A DNA stretch of 64,000 nt from PFJX01 sp044227325 (lineage in GTDB: Bacteria > Pseudomonadota > Gammaproteobacteria > Burkholderiales > Thiobacillaceae). Numbering within the stretch: position 1 is the stretch's first letter; each line of letters opens with the position of its first letter. Below are positions 48,520 to 58,299 of the stretch, piece after piece. A program made the translations under genes and the position numbers. The stretch covers positions 1 to 64,000 of the forward strand of contig JBGAFI010000015.1 in assembly GCA_044227325.1 (NCBI GenBank), given 5' to 3'. The notes beneath the pieces are model-generated. The model was given only the letters and a program-made list of their open reading frames with translations. It was not told where the DNA came from and searched no databases.

Positions 48520-49599
48520 ATGAAACGTCTATCCCTCCTCCTCGTCCTGGCGCTCCTGGGGCAACCGGCCCAGGCTGAGCGCATCAAGGACATCGCCAAC
48601 ATCGACGGCATCCGCAGCAACCAGCTGGTGGGCTACGGCCTGGTGGTGGGGCTGGACAACACCGGCGACACCTCGGCGCTGACCGCCCAGGGCCTGACCA
48701 ACCTGATGAACAACCTGGGCTTGTCGCCGGGACAGAACATCGCCACCAAGAACACCGCCTCGGTCATGGTCACCGCCTCCATGCCCGCTTTCGCCAAGCC
48801 CGGCCAGACCATGGACGTCACCGTTTCCGCCCTGGGCGGCTCCAAGAGCCTGCGCGGCGGCACCCTGCTGATGACGCCGCTGAAAGGCGCGGACGGCCAG
48901 ATCTACGCCATGGCCCAGGGCAATCTGCTGGTGGGCGGCGCCGGCGCCTCGGGCGGCGGCTCCTCCGCCCAGGTCAACCATTTGTCCGCCGGGCGCATTC
49001 CCTCCGGCGGCACGGTGGAGCGGGCCGTCAACACCCGCATCGGCCAGGGGGATTTCATCCACCTGGAACTGAAGGAAGGGGATTTCACCACCGCGAACCG
49101 GGTCGCGGAGGCCATCGAGCGGGGCATGGGCAAAGGCACCGCCACCGCCCTGGACGGCCGCCTCATCCAGGTCAAGGCGCCGGCCGATCCGGGCCAGCGC
49201 ATCGCCTTCCTGTCCCGCCTGGAGAATCTCAACCTGAACCCGGGCACGCCCACGCCCCGGGTCATCATCAATCCGCGCACCGGCTCCATCGTCATGAACC
49301 AGCTGGTGACCATCGAGCGGTGCGCCATCGCCCACGGCAACCTTTCGGTCACGGTCAACGCCGAGTCCCAGGTTTCCCAGCCCAACGCGCTGGCGGGCGG
49401 CCAGACCGTGGTGACGCAGACCGCCGACGTGCAGGTGAAGAGCGACAAGGGCGAACTGATCGTCATGCCTTCCTCCGCCTCCCTTAACGATGTGGTCAAG
49501 GCCCTCAACGCCATCGGCGCGACGCCCCAGGATCTGCTCGCCATCCTCCAGGCCATGAAGGCGTCCGGCGCCCTCAAGGCGGAACTGGAAGTCATCTGA
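48520..49599 (+). CDS. flgI: FlgI, flagellar P-ring protein
   Basis: A 359-residue periplasmic ring protein with a cleavable signal (LSLLLVLALLGQPAQA). It starts ERIKDIANIDGIRSNQLVGYGLVVGL, the family signature, and keeps SLRGGTLLMTPL and the late NDVVKALNAIGATPQDLLAILQAM. It depends on FlgA for assembly. Confidence 0.98.
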   Translation: MKRLSLLLVLALLGQPAQAERIKDIANIDGIRSNQLVGYGLVVGLDNTGDTSALTAQGLTNLMNNLGLSPGQNIATKNTASVMVTASMPAFAKPGQTMDVTVSALGGSKSLRGGTLLMTPLKGADGQIYAMAQGNLLVGGAGASGGGSSAQVNHLSAGRIPSGGTVERAVNTRIGQGDFIHLELKEGDFTTANRVAEAIERGMGKGTATALDGRLIQVKAPADPGQRIAFLSRLENLNLNPGTPTPRVIINPRTGSIVMNQLVTIERCAIAHGNLSVTVNAESQVSQPNALAGGQTVVTQTADVQVKSDKGELIVMPSSASLNDVVKALNAIGATPQDLLAILQAMKASGALKAELEVI

Positions 49600-49612
49600 T
49601 GGCGGTGTCGCG

Positions 49613-50605
49613 ATGATCCCCTCGGTCCAGGACCGGCTCGCCGTCGACGTGGCCGACGCCATGGCCCTCAAGGCCGGCGCGGCGGGCGGCGACAAGGACG
49701 CCTTGCGGGCGGCGGCGCAGCAGTTCGAAGCGCTCATGGTGGCGCAGATGCTGAAGACCATGCGGGAAACCCATTTCAACGACGAGGACGACCCGCTCAC
49801 CGGCGGCGAGAGCATGAAGATGTACCAGGATCTGCTCGACCAGCAGTGGGCCGCGAAAATGGCCAAGGGGCGCGGCCTCGGCTTCGCGGACATGCTGGTG
49901 CGGCAGATGGAACAGAATGCGGGCCTGGCGCTCAAGGCCGATTCCGCCGGCGCGGCGGGCGCCGACAAGCCCGGCGCCGCCGCGGGCAAGTCCGGCGGCT
50001 CCGCCGTGCCGTCCGCAGCGGGCTCCGCCGGCCTCCAGGGCGGCGCCGTTTCACCCGCCGTCACGACCGGCGTCCAAACCACCGCCACGACCGGCGCCAC
50101 GACTGGTGCCCAAGCCGCCGCCGCGAGCGCCGCGCCGCGCGCCGGCGACCGCAAACAGCGCTTCCTCGAAGCCCTGCGCCCCCACGCGGAGGCGGCGGAA
50201 GCCGAGACCGGCGTGCCGGCCCGTTTCATCCTGGCCCAGGCGGCCCTGGAATCCGGCTGGGGCGACCGGGAAATCAAGGATGCGCAAGGCCAGTCCAGCC
50301 ACAACCTGTTCGGCATCAAGGCAGGCCGGAGCTGGGACGGCGCGGCGGTGGAAACCACCACCACCGAATACCGCCAGGGCTTGCCCATGAAGCAGACCCA
50401 GCGTTTCCGCGCCTACGCCGACTATGGCGAGGCTTTCACGGATTACGCGAATCTGCTGAAAAACCGTTACGGCGATGCCGTGAACGCGGGCAACGACGCC
50501 GCGGGATTCGCCAAGGGACTCGCGGATGGCGGTTACGCCACCGATCCGGCCTACGCCGGCAAATTGAAAGCCGTCATCGCCAGCGTGGCGACGGCGGGAT
50601 CGTGA
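49613..50605 (+). CDS. flgJ: FlgJ, rod cap with peptidoglycan hydrolase domain
   Basis: A 330-residue dual protein. Residues 1-110 form the rod-cap domain (QFEALMVAQMLKTMRET, SMKMYQDLLDQQWA). A linker of about 65 residues rich in Ala, Gly and Thr follows. The C-terminal part is a glucosaminidase-type muramidase (FILAQAALESGWGDRE, HNLFGIKAG) that opens peptidoglycan for the rod. The fused form is typical of beta- and gammaproteobacteria. Confidence 0.96.
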   Translation: MIPSVQDRLAVDVADAMALKAGAAGGDKDALRAAAQQFEALMVAQMLKTMRETHFNDEDDPLTGGESMKMYQDLLDQQWAAKMAKGRGLGFADMLVRQMEQNAGLALKADSAGAAGADKPGAAAGKSGGSAVPSAAGSAGLQGGAVSPAVTTGVQTTATTGATTGAQAAAASAAPRAGDRKQRFLEALRPHAEAAEAETGVPARFILAQAALESGWGDREIKDAQGQSSHNLFGIKAGRSWDGAAVETTTTEYRQGLPMKQTQRFRAYADYGEAFTDYANLLKNRYGDAVNAGNDAAGFAKGLADGGYATDPAYAGKLKAVIASVATAGS

Positions 50606-50643
50606 CGGCAGAACGCCGTCGAGAAAGGTGACAGGAGGTTGCC

Positions 50644-52287
50644 ATGACATCAGGAATGCTGGGTATCGCGTTGACCGGGTTGAATGCCGCCCAGGCGGGC
50701 ATTCGCACCACGGAACACAACATCGCGAACGTCAACACCGCGGGCTATCGGCGCCAGGAAGCCGTGACTTCCGCCGCGCAAACCATTTATACCCCGAGCG
50801 GCTATTTCGGCAGCGGCGTGAACGTCGACACGGTGCGCAGCATCTACAGCCAGTTCCTCGACAAAGAGGCGCTGGCCAGCCAGACCCAGTTGTCCCGTTA
50901 TGACGCCTACGCTTCCGGCGCCGCCCAGATCGACAAGCTGCTGGCGGATTCGGGCAGCGGTCTGTCCACGGCCATCGACAATTTCTTCTCGGCCGTGAAC
51001 GAACTGGCGAACGATCCCACCTCCAATGCCGCGCGCCAGGTTCTGCTCTCCGCGGGCACGACCCTGGCGGGACGCGTCAACATGCTGGACAGCAAGTTGC
51101 GCGACTACATCGAGTCGTCGAACGACCAGATTTCCAGCCTGGCGGGCAACCCGAGCCGGAAGCAGAACGGCCAGATCAACGAGCTGACCGGACAGATCGC
51201 CGACCTGAACGAGAAAATCGGCCGCAACGAGGCGCTCACCGGCCAGACCGCGAACGATCTGCGCGACCAGCGCGATCAGTTGATCTCGGACCTGAACAAG
51301 CTGGTCAACGTGTCCACCCTGGAGCAGTCCGACGGCAGCGTGAATCTTTATATCGGCAACGGCCTGCCCCTGGTGGTGGGGTCCAAGGCTTACACCGTGT
51401 CCACCGCGGCCGATCCCAACGACTCGTCCGTGCTCGTGCCAACGCTGGATTTGGGCGGAACCACGGTCACCCTCGATTCCAGCACGATCACCGGAGGCAC
51501 CCTGGGCGGCCTGCTGGCCTTGCGCGATGAAGTGGTGACCCCGGCGCTGGACGATCTCAACCGCATCGCCATCGCCCTCGGCACCGAGGTGAACCGCGTG
51601 CACCAGAGCGGCCTCGACTACAACCTGAACGCGGGCGGCGTGTTCTTCTCCGATCCGGTGACCGGCGCCGCGGGCAATACCGGCAGCCTGCAATTCGTCC
51701 TGGGCAACGACCAGCAGCTGGCGCGCAGCAACTACACCCTCACCTACGACGGCACCGATTACACCCTCACGCGCCTGTCGGACGGCACCACCGCCACCGG
51801 CACGCTGGCGGCGGTGACCAGCGGACAGGGGTTCACCCTCAACGCCTCGGTGGCGCCGGTCGCGGGCGACAGCTGGACCATCGACCTCAAGGACTATGCC
51901 CAGAACATGTCGATGGTGCTCACCAGCACCGCCTCCGTCGCGGCGGCCGGCACTGGCGCGGACGGTCCGGGCGACAACAGCAATGCGCTGGACCTGGCGG
52001 CGCTGCAGACCAGCGCCATACTCAACAACGGCACCGTGACCTTCCATGCCGCCTACAATCAGACCATCAGCCGAACCGCGAGTCTGGCCGCCGAGGCGGA
52101 TCTGAACCAGTCCGCCTACACCAGCCTGGTCGCCTCGGCGGAAAGCGCGAGGCAGAGCGTCTCGGGGGTCAACCTGGATGAGGAGGCGGTCAACCTGATA
52201 CGCTTCCAACAAGCCTATCAGGCGGCCGCCAAGGCCATCCAGGTGGCCTCGGCCATGTTCGACTCACTGCTCGGCGTCGTCAGTTAA
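50644..52287 (+). CDS. flgK: FlgK, hook-filament junction protein 1
   Basis: A 547-residue junction protein. N-terminal axial motif TGLNAAQAGIRTTEHNIANVNTAGYRRQE; the centre contains the variable domain with KDYAQNMSMVLTS; C-terminal motif SGVNLDEEAVNLIRFQQAYQAAAKAIQVA. Exported with FlgN as chaperone. Start has AGGAGG directly upstream. Confidence 0.97.
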   Translation: MTSGMLGIALTGLNAAQAGIRTTEHNIANVNTAGYRRQEAVTSAAQTIYTPSGYFGSGVNVDTVRSIYSQFLDKEALASQTQLSRYDAYASGAAQIDKLLADSGSGLSTAIDNFFSAVNELANDPTSNAARQVLLSAGTTLAGRVNMLDSKLRDYIESSNDQISSLAGNPSRKQNGQINELTGQIADLNEKIGRNEALTGQTANDLRDQRDQLISDLNKLVNVSTLEQSDGSVNLYIGNGLPLVVGSKAYTVSTAADPNDSSVLVPTLDLGGTTVTLDSSTITGGTLGGLLALRDEVVTPALDDLNRIAIALGTEVNRVHQSGLDYNLNAGGVFFSDPVTGAAGNTGSLQFVLGNDQQLARSNYTLTYDGTDYTLTRLSDGTTATGTLAAVTSGQGFTLNASVAPVAGDSWTIDLKDYAQNMSMVLTSTASVAAAGTGADGPGDNSNALDLAALQTSAILNNGTVTFHAAYNQTISRTASLAAEADLNQSAYTSLVASAESARQSVSGVNLDEEAVNLIRFQQAYQAAAKAIQVASAMFDSLLGVVS

Positions 52288-52298
52288 GGAGCGTAGCC

Positions 52299-53219
52299 AT
52301 GCGTATCGATTCCCTGAGCTATTTCAACAGCAGCCTGGCCGGCATCCGCGACAACCAGGCCGCCATTTCCCGCCTCAACCAGCAGATCGCCGCCGACCAG
52401 CGGGTGCTGCAACCCAAGGACGATCCCCAGGCGACGGAGCAGATACTGGATCTGTCGAACCGCATCGCCGCGCGCACCCAGTTCGCCTCCAACCAGGACC
52501 GGGCCAGCATCGCGCTGAAATACGAGAGCACGGTGCTGGACGAAATGCGCAACACCCTGACGGACGTGAAGGACTTGCTCGCCGGTTCCGTCGCCGGCAG
52601 CGATACCAACCTGCGCGCCCAGGTGGCGCAGCAGATCAAGGGTCTCGCCAACCAGTTGCAGGATCTGGCCAACACCCGCGATCCCTCCGGGAATTACATC
52701 TTCGGCGGCTTCGACACCGTCAACAAACCCTACAACAATCCCCTCGACGGCACGCTCACCGCGACCACCTACGGCGGCACGCCCAACCCCGGCGGCATCC
52801 GTTCCATCGAAGTGGAGGTGGGGCGCCTGGTCCAGGTCAACGACAACCTGGACGGCGTGTTCCAGTCCGGCGTGGCGAACAACGATCTGCTGCAGGAGAT
52901 GGACGACATGGTGACCAACCTTTCCGCCACGACCACGACCCAGGCCGACATCACGGCGTGGATGGCGGTGGTCGATACCGCGGTGAACAACCTGGACACC
53001 ATCAGCTACCGCGTGTCCGCCGCCTACGGCGAGGTCGACGATGTGCGCACCACCTCCAAGTCCCTCAAGGTCCTGGAACAGAACGCCCTGTCGGACCTGC
53101 AAACCCTGGACAAGACTTCCGCCATCCTGGAATTGCAGAACCGCCAGACGTCTCTCGAGGCGGCGGAACGGGCTTACGCGCTGACCTCCAGCCTTTCCCT
53201 GTTCAACTTCCTGGGATAA
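52299..53219 (+). CDS. flgL: FlgL, hook-filament junction protein 3
   Basis: A 306-residue flagellin-like junction protein. N-terminal helix MRIDSLSYFNSSLAGI and NRIAARTQFASNQDRASIALKYES; C-terminal flagellin-like helix LELQNRQTSLEAAERAYALTSSLSLFNFLG. Last gene of the flgB operon; its 3' end overlaps the convergent GGDEF-EAL gene by 17 bases. Confidence 0.96.
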   Translation: MRIDSLSYFNSSLAGIRDNQAAISRLNQQIAADQRVLQPKDDPQATEQILDLSNRIAARTQFASNQDRASIALKYESTVLDEMRNTLTDVKDLLAGSVAGSDTNLRAQVAQQIKGLANQLQDLANTRDPSGNYIFGGFDTVNKPYNNPLDGTLTATTYGGTPNPGGIRSIEVEVGRLVQVNDNLDGVFQSGVANNDLLQEMDDMVTNLSATTTTQADITAWMAVVDTAVNNLDTISYRVSAAYGEVDDVRTTSKSLKVLEQNALSDLQTLDKTSAILELQNRQTSLEAAERAYALTSSLSLFNFLG

Positions 53220-55437
53220 GCGCCAAGGTTCGATCGGCCTCCGGAGTCTCCTCGCCCGGCTTGCCGAAGTAGAAGCCCTGGGCATGGGAGAAGCCCAGGC
53301 TGATGACCTTGTCCAGCAGCTCCCGGGTTTCCACGCCTTCCGCGACCAACTCGTAGCCGGCGGTGATGACCATGTCGGCGATCTCCGCGATCATGAGCTT
53401 CTGCCGGCTGTTGCCGTGGATCAGCAGGTGGATCATGCTGATGTCGAACTTGACCAGATTGACCGGCATGGAGGCGAGATAGCGCAGCGAGGAATAGCCG
53501 CTGCCGAAGTCGTCCAGGGCCACCAGGGCGCCCGCGTCCCGTAGCCGGCGGATATGCGCGCTGGCGGTATCCATCTGGGTGATCAGCGCGGTCTCGGTGA
53601 TCTCCACGACGATCTTGCGGCCAGGTTCTGCGAGCACCAGCGCCAGCATGGCCTCGACGACCTTGGCGTTGACGACGCCCGGCGCGGACAAGTTGATGGA
53701 CACCCCCTGGCCCGGCGGCAGCCGGCCCGAATCCATGTCCCGCGCGATGGCGCGGATCACCGCCAGATCGAATTCCGCGTCCAGATTGCGGGCCTGGACG
53801 ATGGGGAAGATGGCGCCGGGCCGGATCAGATCGTCGCCGTCGCGAATGCGGGTCAAGGCTTCCACATATTCCCTGGTCATGAACGGCAGGCGGATCACGG
53901 ACTGATAGGCGATTTCGATCATGCCCGGATCCTGGATGGCCTGGAACACGGCGGTGATTTCCTTGTTTCCGACCAGGGCGGAGATGCCGCCCATCTCCTG
54001 GCTGTAGAACACCAGTTTGCGGCTGCCCGGCCGCTTCGCCGTGTACATGGCGAGATCGGCGCGTTTCTGCATTTCGCCAAGGGTGACGTGCGCGTCGTCC
54101 GAGAGGGTGAGGCCGATGCTGATGGTGACCGGCTCGCTCATGCCGTACTGGCGGAAATCATGGGAAAGAATGTGTTCCAGACAGCGTTCCGCCACCGCCT
54201 CGGCGATGGCGATGTCCGTCTCGCGCAGCACCGTGGCGAATTCGTCCCCGCCGATGCGGTAGAGCCGATCGTCGGCGCGTAGGGCGTCCTGCAGGCAGGA
54301 GGCGATGGCCTGGATGACCGAATCGCCCACGTTATGGCCGTAGGTGTCGTTGATCGCCTTGAAGTGGTCGCAGTCGAACAACAACAGCGCGATTTGGCCT
54401 TGCCGGTCCGCTTCCTGGCGCTCCCAGTCCTCCTCGAAGGCGCGTCGGTTGCGGACGCCGGTCAGGGCATCGCGTCTGGCCTGGTCGTAAAAGCTGCGGT
54501 TGCTTTGCTCCAGGTTGTCGTGCAATTCCGATAGCCGCGCGTGGTAGTCGTTGAAGGAACGTCGCACGTTTTCCAGTTCCAGCACCGGCAGCGGCGTGCT
54601 TTTGAGTGTCGCCTCGCCCAAAGACTCGCCGGGATTGCGCAGCAGATCGATTTGATCGGAAAGCCGGCGCAGCGGACGGACCACCAGCAGGCTCAGCAGC
54701 CAGGTCGCCAGGAACAGCGTGCCCAATACCAGGAAGCTCAAGCGGACCAGCGAGGACTGGAACAGATTCTGAAACTCCTTCAGATCCGGATTCGCGATGG
54801 GGTCGTAGCGGATATGCGGCGCCAGGTCGTCGATATCGAGAATGCTGTTGTCCTTGAGGGTGACCCGCATGTGGTCGGGATCGGCGTAGCGGAAGTTTTG
54901 CCTTTGGCGCAATTCCTCGAGCAGATCGAATTTCATGCCCAGGTAGCCCAGCAGGATCGAGCCCGCCTGGTCCGCGTGGATCGCGCGGAAGAAATACAGG
55001 CGATCGCGCCCTTGCTCGTTGCGGTAAACGGCCAGGGGCGCCGATGTCGGCAGGATGAGCGGCATGGGGTCGCGCCCCACCGCGTTGTTGAGGATTCTGC
55101 CGTGCTTGTCGTACAGGCCCACCGCTTTCACGCTGGTGGGGATCATGCCGGCATCGCGGACCCGGTCGTCGCGCCAGAGCGCGTAATAGTCCGGCAAGAA
55201 AAGCTGTTGCCGGGTTTCCTCCCATTGCGCCAGGGTCTCGCTGCTTGCCTTGACATGCCGGGCCATGAGGGCGACGGCCTCGTCGACCTCGCCGCGCGCG
55301 GACTCGAATTCCCGTTTCTGGATGGTGGCCGCGGTGCGGTCGATCTCGAACCAGAAGAAAGTCCCCAGCCCTGTTACCAGCACGCCGGTCAGCACGGTGA
55401 AGTACAGCGAGAGGCGGGCAATGCTGAGGGGTTGCAT
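53203..55437 (-). CDS. CHASE4-like sensor GGDEF-EAL protein
   Basis: A 744-residue inner-membrane protein. Membrane helices at about residues 10-30 and 260-280 flank a periplasmic sensor of CHASE4 appearance (DEAVALMARHVKASSETLAQWEETRQ). The GGDEF domain (YRIGGDEFATVL, RxxD as RADD) and the EAL domain look fully intact: EAL in YVEALTRI, SINLSA, VEITET, LDDFGSG, KFD, and AEGVET. It may therefore both make and degrade c-di-GMP. The upstream hydrolase gene ends two bases before this ATG, so the pair is an operon; its end runs into flgL. Confidence 0.93.
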   Translation of the reverse strand: MQPLSIARLSLYFTVLTGVLVTGLGTFFWFEIDRTAATIQKREFESARGEVDEAVALMARHVKASSETLAQWEETRQQLFLPDYYALWRDDRVRDAGMIPTSVKAVGLYDKHGRILNNAVGRDPMPLILPTSAPLAVYRNEQGRDRLYFFRAIHADQAGSILLGYLGMKFDLLEELRQRQNFRYADPDHMRVTLKDNSILDIDDLAPHIRYDPIANPDLKEFQNLFQSSLVRLSFLVLGTLFLATWLLSLLVVRPLRRLSDQIDLLRNPGESLGEATLKSTPLPVLELENVRRSFNDYHARLSELHDNLEQSNRSFYDQARRDALTGVRNRRAFEEDWERQEADRQGQIALLLFDCDHFKAINDTYGHNVGDSVIQAIASCLQDALRADDRLYRIGGDEFATVLRETDIAIAEAVAERCLEHILSHDFRQYGMSEPVTISIGLTLSDDAHVTLGEMQKRADLAMYTAKRPGSRKLVFYSQEMGGISALVGNKEITAVFQAIQDPGMIEIAYQSVIRLPFMTREYVEALTRIRDGDDLIRPGAIFPIVQARNLDAEFDLAVIRAIARDMDSGRLPPGQGVSINLSAPGVVNAKVVEAMLALVLAEPGRKIVVEITETALITQMDTASAHIRRLRDAGALVALDDFGSGYSSLRYLASMPVNLVKFDISMIHLLIHGNSRQKLMIAEIADMVITAGYELVAEGVETRELLDKVISLGFSHAQGFYFGKPGEETPEADRTLALIPGS

Positions 55438-55439
55438 GT

Positions 55440-56279
55440 TCAGCGCGATTTGAGCTCTTCCAGCACCAGATCCTGCAAGTCGAACTCGTATTCTCCATCC
55501 ATGAAATGATTGGCGCCTTGGATGATATGGACATGCGCGCGCGTTTTCGCCAGTTTTTCGATCCATCCCGGTCCCAGGCGATCATCCTTGCCGCCCATGA
55601 TGAAGGTGATGGGCATGCGCGACCGGTTCACTTCCCGCAGGATTTTCTCCGGCGTCCACTCGAGATAGGAGAGCAAGCCTTGCGGCGAGGCGCGGTATTT
55701 CCGGCAAAACGAGAAAGACTGGGTGACGATCTTGCGGCTGCCTTTGGCGGCCAGCGCGCGGAGCGCGTCGAGCCGTTTCTCTTTTTCCGCGTCGTCCGTG
55801 TTCAGTCGCCCTTCCAGGATGCTGACGCCGATGAGCTTCTTGATCGCCGGATCGTGCCGTTCCACCGCGAACGCGAGTGCCTCCATGCTGCCGAAACTGT
55901 GGCCCATCATGACGATGGCGTGGATTTTTCTTGCCTTCAGCCACGTGACCCAGGCGCCGATCTCGTCGATCGCGTCGCTTTGGGTGTGGGTGTTCAAAGC
56001 TTCGCAGGCGAGGCTTTGTTTGCGATAGGAAATGCCCAGGGTCAGGGTCGGCGCCAATACCGTGTAGCCCGCGCTGTTCAGGCTTTCCGTCAGGCGGTGG
56101 ATGACCGGGAAGTCGTGGGTTTGCAGAAAGCCGTGGATCAGCATGACGGCGGGTTTATCCGCGTCGCCCATCCTGAACTCGGCGCGCGCCACCAGCCTGT
56201 TGGGAAGCGTGAGTTCGACGGTATCCGCCCGGGTGGGCGCGCTCAGAAGCAAAAGAAAACACAACAACCACTTCGTCAT
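55440..56279 (-). CDS. Secreted alpha/beta hydrolase
   Basis: A 279-residue hydrolase with a signal peptide (LLCFLLLLSAPTRA). The oxyanion strand is MLIHGFLQTHDF, the nucleophile elbow GHSFGS, the acid is likely in FIMGGKDDRL, and the histidine in GANHFMDGE. Substrate unknown; the fold includes esterases and lipases. It is directly followed by the CHASE4-GGDEF-EAL gene with two bases between, which links this enzyme to c-di-GMP signalling, perhaps by producing or removing the sensed molecule. Confidence 0.85.
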   Translation of the reverse strand: MTKWLLCFLLLLSAPTRADTVELTLPNRLVARAEFRMGDADKPAVMLIHGFLQTHDFPVIHRLTESLNSAGYTVLAPTLTLGISYRKQSLACEALNTHTQSDAIDEIGAWVTWLKARKIHAIVMMGHSFGSMEALAFAVERHDPAIKKLIGVSILEGRLNTDDAEKEKRLDALRALAAKGSRKIVTQSFSFCRKYRASPQGLLSYLEWTPEKILREVNRSRMPITFIMGGKDDRLGPGWIEKLAKTRAHVHIIQGANHFMDGEYEFDLQDLVLEELKSR

Positions 56280-56328
56280 GTCCCGTTCTCCACGATTCCA
56301 GCGCCCGGCCGACTGATAGACTTCCGCC

Positions 56329-58299
56329 ATGGATCTGGACGATATTTTTTCCGGGGAGGGGCCGCTCGCCCGGGTTATTCCCGGTTATCGGCCGCGTGCC
56401 CAGCAACTTGAGATGACGCGGGCCATCGCCGAGGCCATGGAATCACGGGGCCGCCTGGTGGCGGAGGCGGGCACCGGCACCGGCAAGACCCTGGCCTATC
56501 TGGTGCCGGCCATGCTGTTCTGCGGCAAGGTGATCATCTCCACCGGCACCAAGACCCTGCAGGACCAGCTGTTCCACCGGGACATCCCCGCGGTGCGGGA
56601 AGCGCTGGCGCGGCCGGTGACGGTGGCCCTGCTCAAGGGCCGCGCCAACTATGTGTGCCCGTACCACCTGGAACGCAACCTGTCCGACGCGCGCCTGCGC
56701 AGCCGCGAGGAGGCGCTGCATCTGCAGGCCATCGCCCGCTTCGCCGCATGGACCGATTCCGGCGACCGCATGGCCTGCGGCGAGGTGCCGGAGGATTCCG
56801 CCGCCTGGTCCTGGGCCACCTCGACCCGGGACAACTGCGTCGGCGGCGACTGCCCGCACCACAAGGCCTGCTTCGTGTTGAAGGCGCGCAAGAAGGCCCT
56901 GGAGGCGGACATCGTGGTGGTGAACCACCATCTGTTCTTCGCCGACGTTTGGCTCAAGGATGAGGGAGCCGGCGAACTGCTGCCGGCCAGCAACGCCATC
57001 ATCTTCGACGAGGCGCACCAGCTGCCGGAGACCGCCAGCCTGTTCTTCGGCGAGACGGTGACCACCGGCATGCTGGTGGACCTGTGCCGGGACACGCGCG
57101 TGGAGGCCTCGGTGTCCGCGCCGGATTTCCCCGATCTGCCCAAGGCGGCGGGGGAACTGGAGATGGCCGCGCGGGAGACCCGCCTGGGCCTGGGCCTCAA
57201 CCCGCTCAGGCTGCCTGCGGCGAAGGCGATGGAACGGCGCGAGTTCAGCGCCGCCCTGGACGTGCTGACCCTGCGCCTGGCCAAATTGGACGCGCTGCTG
57301 GAAAGCCAGGCGGAACGCTCCGACGAGCTGGGCAAGCTGCATGAGCGCTGCCGGGCGGCCTCGGACCGCCTGGAGAAATGGCTCACGCCCGATCCCGCGT
57401 CCGCCGCCGGCATCGTGCGCTGGCTGGAAGCCGCGACGCATTCCGTGCTGTTCCACGCCACGCCCCTCAACGCCGGAGAACTGTTCGCGCGCCAGATCGA
57501 GGACGATCCGCGCGCCTGGATCTTCACCTCCGCGACGCTTTCCGTGCGCGGCGACTTTTCCCATTACCTGCACGAGACCGGCCTCGCGGAACTGGGCGGG
57601 GACACCGCCACCGCGGTCTGGGACAGTCCCTTCGACTACCCCAACCAGGCCATGCTCTATGTGCCGGAGGGCATGCCCGACCCCAACACGCCGGGCTATA
57701 CCGAGTCGGTGGTGGAAGCCGCCTGGCCGTTGCTGGAAGCCAGCGGCGGCCGCGCCTTCCTGCTGTTCACCTCCCTGCGCGCCATGAACGAGGCCCATCG
57801 CATACTCGCCGCCCGCATGGCGCTGAGCGGCATGAGCTACCCCATCCTGCTGCAGGGGGAGAAGAGCCGCAGCGAACTGCTCGACGAGTTCCGCGCCCTG
57901 GGTAACGCGGTGCTGCTGGGCAGCCAGAGCTTCTGGGAGGGCGTGGATGTGGCGGGGGAGGCGCTTTCCCTGGTGGTCATCGACCGCCTGCCGTTCCAGC
58001 CCCCGGACGACCCGGTGCTCGCCGCGCGGGTGGATGCCCTCAAGCGCGCCGGCAAGAATCCCTTCTTCGACTATCAACTGCCCCACGCGGTCATCAGCCT
58101 GAAGCAGGGCGCCGGACGCCTGATCCGGCGCGAGACGGACCGGGGCGTGCTGATGATCTGCGACCCGCGCCTGGTGGAGAAAACCTATGGCCGCCGCATC
58201 TGGCAATCCTTGCCGCCCATGCGGCGCAGCCGCAAGCGGGACGAGGCGCGGGCCTTCCTGTCCGAGTCCGATCCGCTTCTGGCTTCCGGGAATCGTTGA
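56329..58299 (+). CDS. DinG/YoaA-family ATP-dependent DNA helicase
   Basis: A 656-residue XPD-like superfamily 2 helicase. Walker A AGTGTGKTL (motif I), DEAH box in IIFDEAHQLPE (motif II), and motif VI QGAGRLIRRETDRG. Four cysteines for an iron-sulfur cluster are visible in YVCPYHLE and DNCVGGDCPHHKACF. Such enzymes unwind DNA and R-loops during repair and replication. YoaA is the closer match by length (about 640 residues). It diverges from the hydrolase gene with 49 bases between. Confidence 0.93.
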   Translation: MDLDDIFSGEGPLARVIPGYRPRAQQLEMTRAIAEAMESRGRLVAEAGTGTGKTLAYLVPAMLFCGKVIISTGTKTLQDQLFHRDIPAVREALARPVTVALLKGRANYVCPYHLERNLSDARLRSREEALHLQAIARFAAWTDSGDRMACGEVPEDSAAWSWATSTRDNCVGGDCPHHKACFVLKARKKALEADIVVVNHHLFFADVWLKDEGAGELLPASNAIIFDEAHQLPETASLFFGETVTTGMLVDLCRDTRVEASVSAPDFPDLPKAAGELEMAARETRLGLGLNPLRLPAAKAMERREFSAALDVLTLRLAKLDALLESQAERSDELGKLHERCRAASDRLEKWLTPDPASAAGIVRWLEAATHSVLFHATPLNAGELFARQIEDDPRAWIFTSATLSVRGDFSHYLHETGLAELGGDTATAVWDSPFDYPNQAMLYVPEGMPDPNTPGYTESVVEAAWPLLEASGGRAFLLFTSLRAMNEAHRILAARMALSGMSYPILLQGEKSRSELLDEFRALGNAVLLGSQSFWEGVDVAGEALSLVVIDRLPFQPPDDPVLAARVDALKRAGKNPFFDYQLPHAVISLKQGAGRLIRRETDRGVLMICDPRLVEKTYGRRIWQSLPPMRRSRKRDEARAFLSESDPLLASGNR

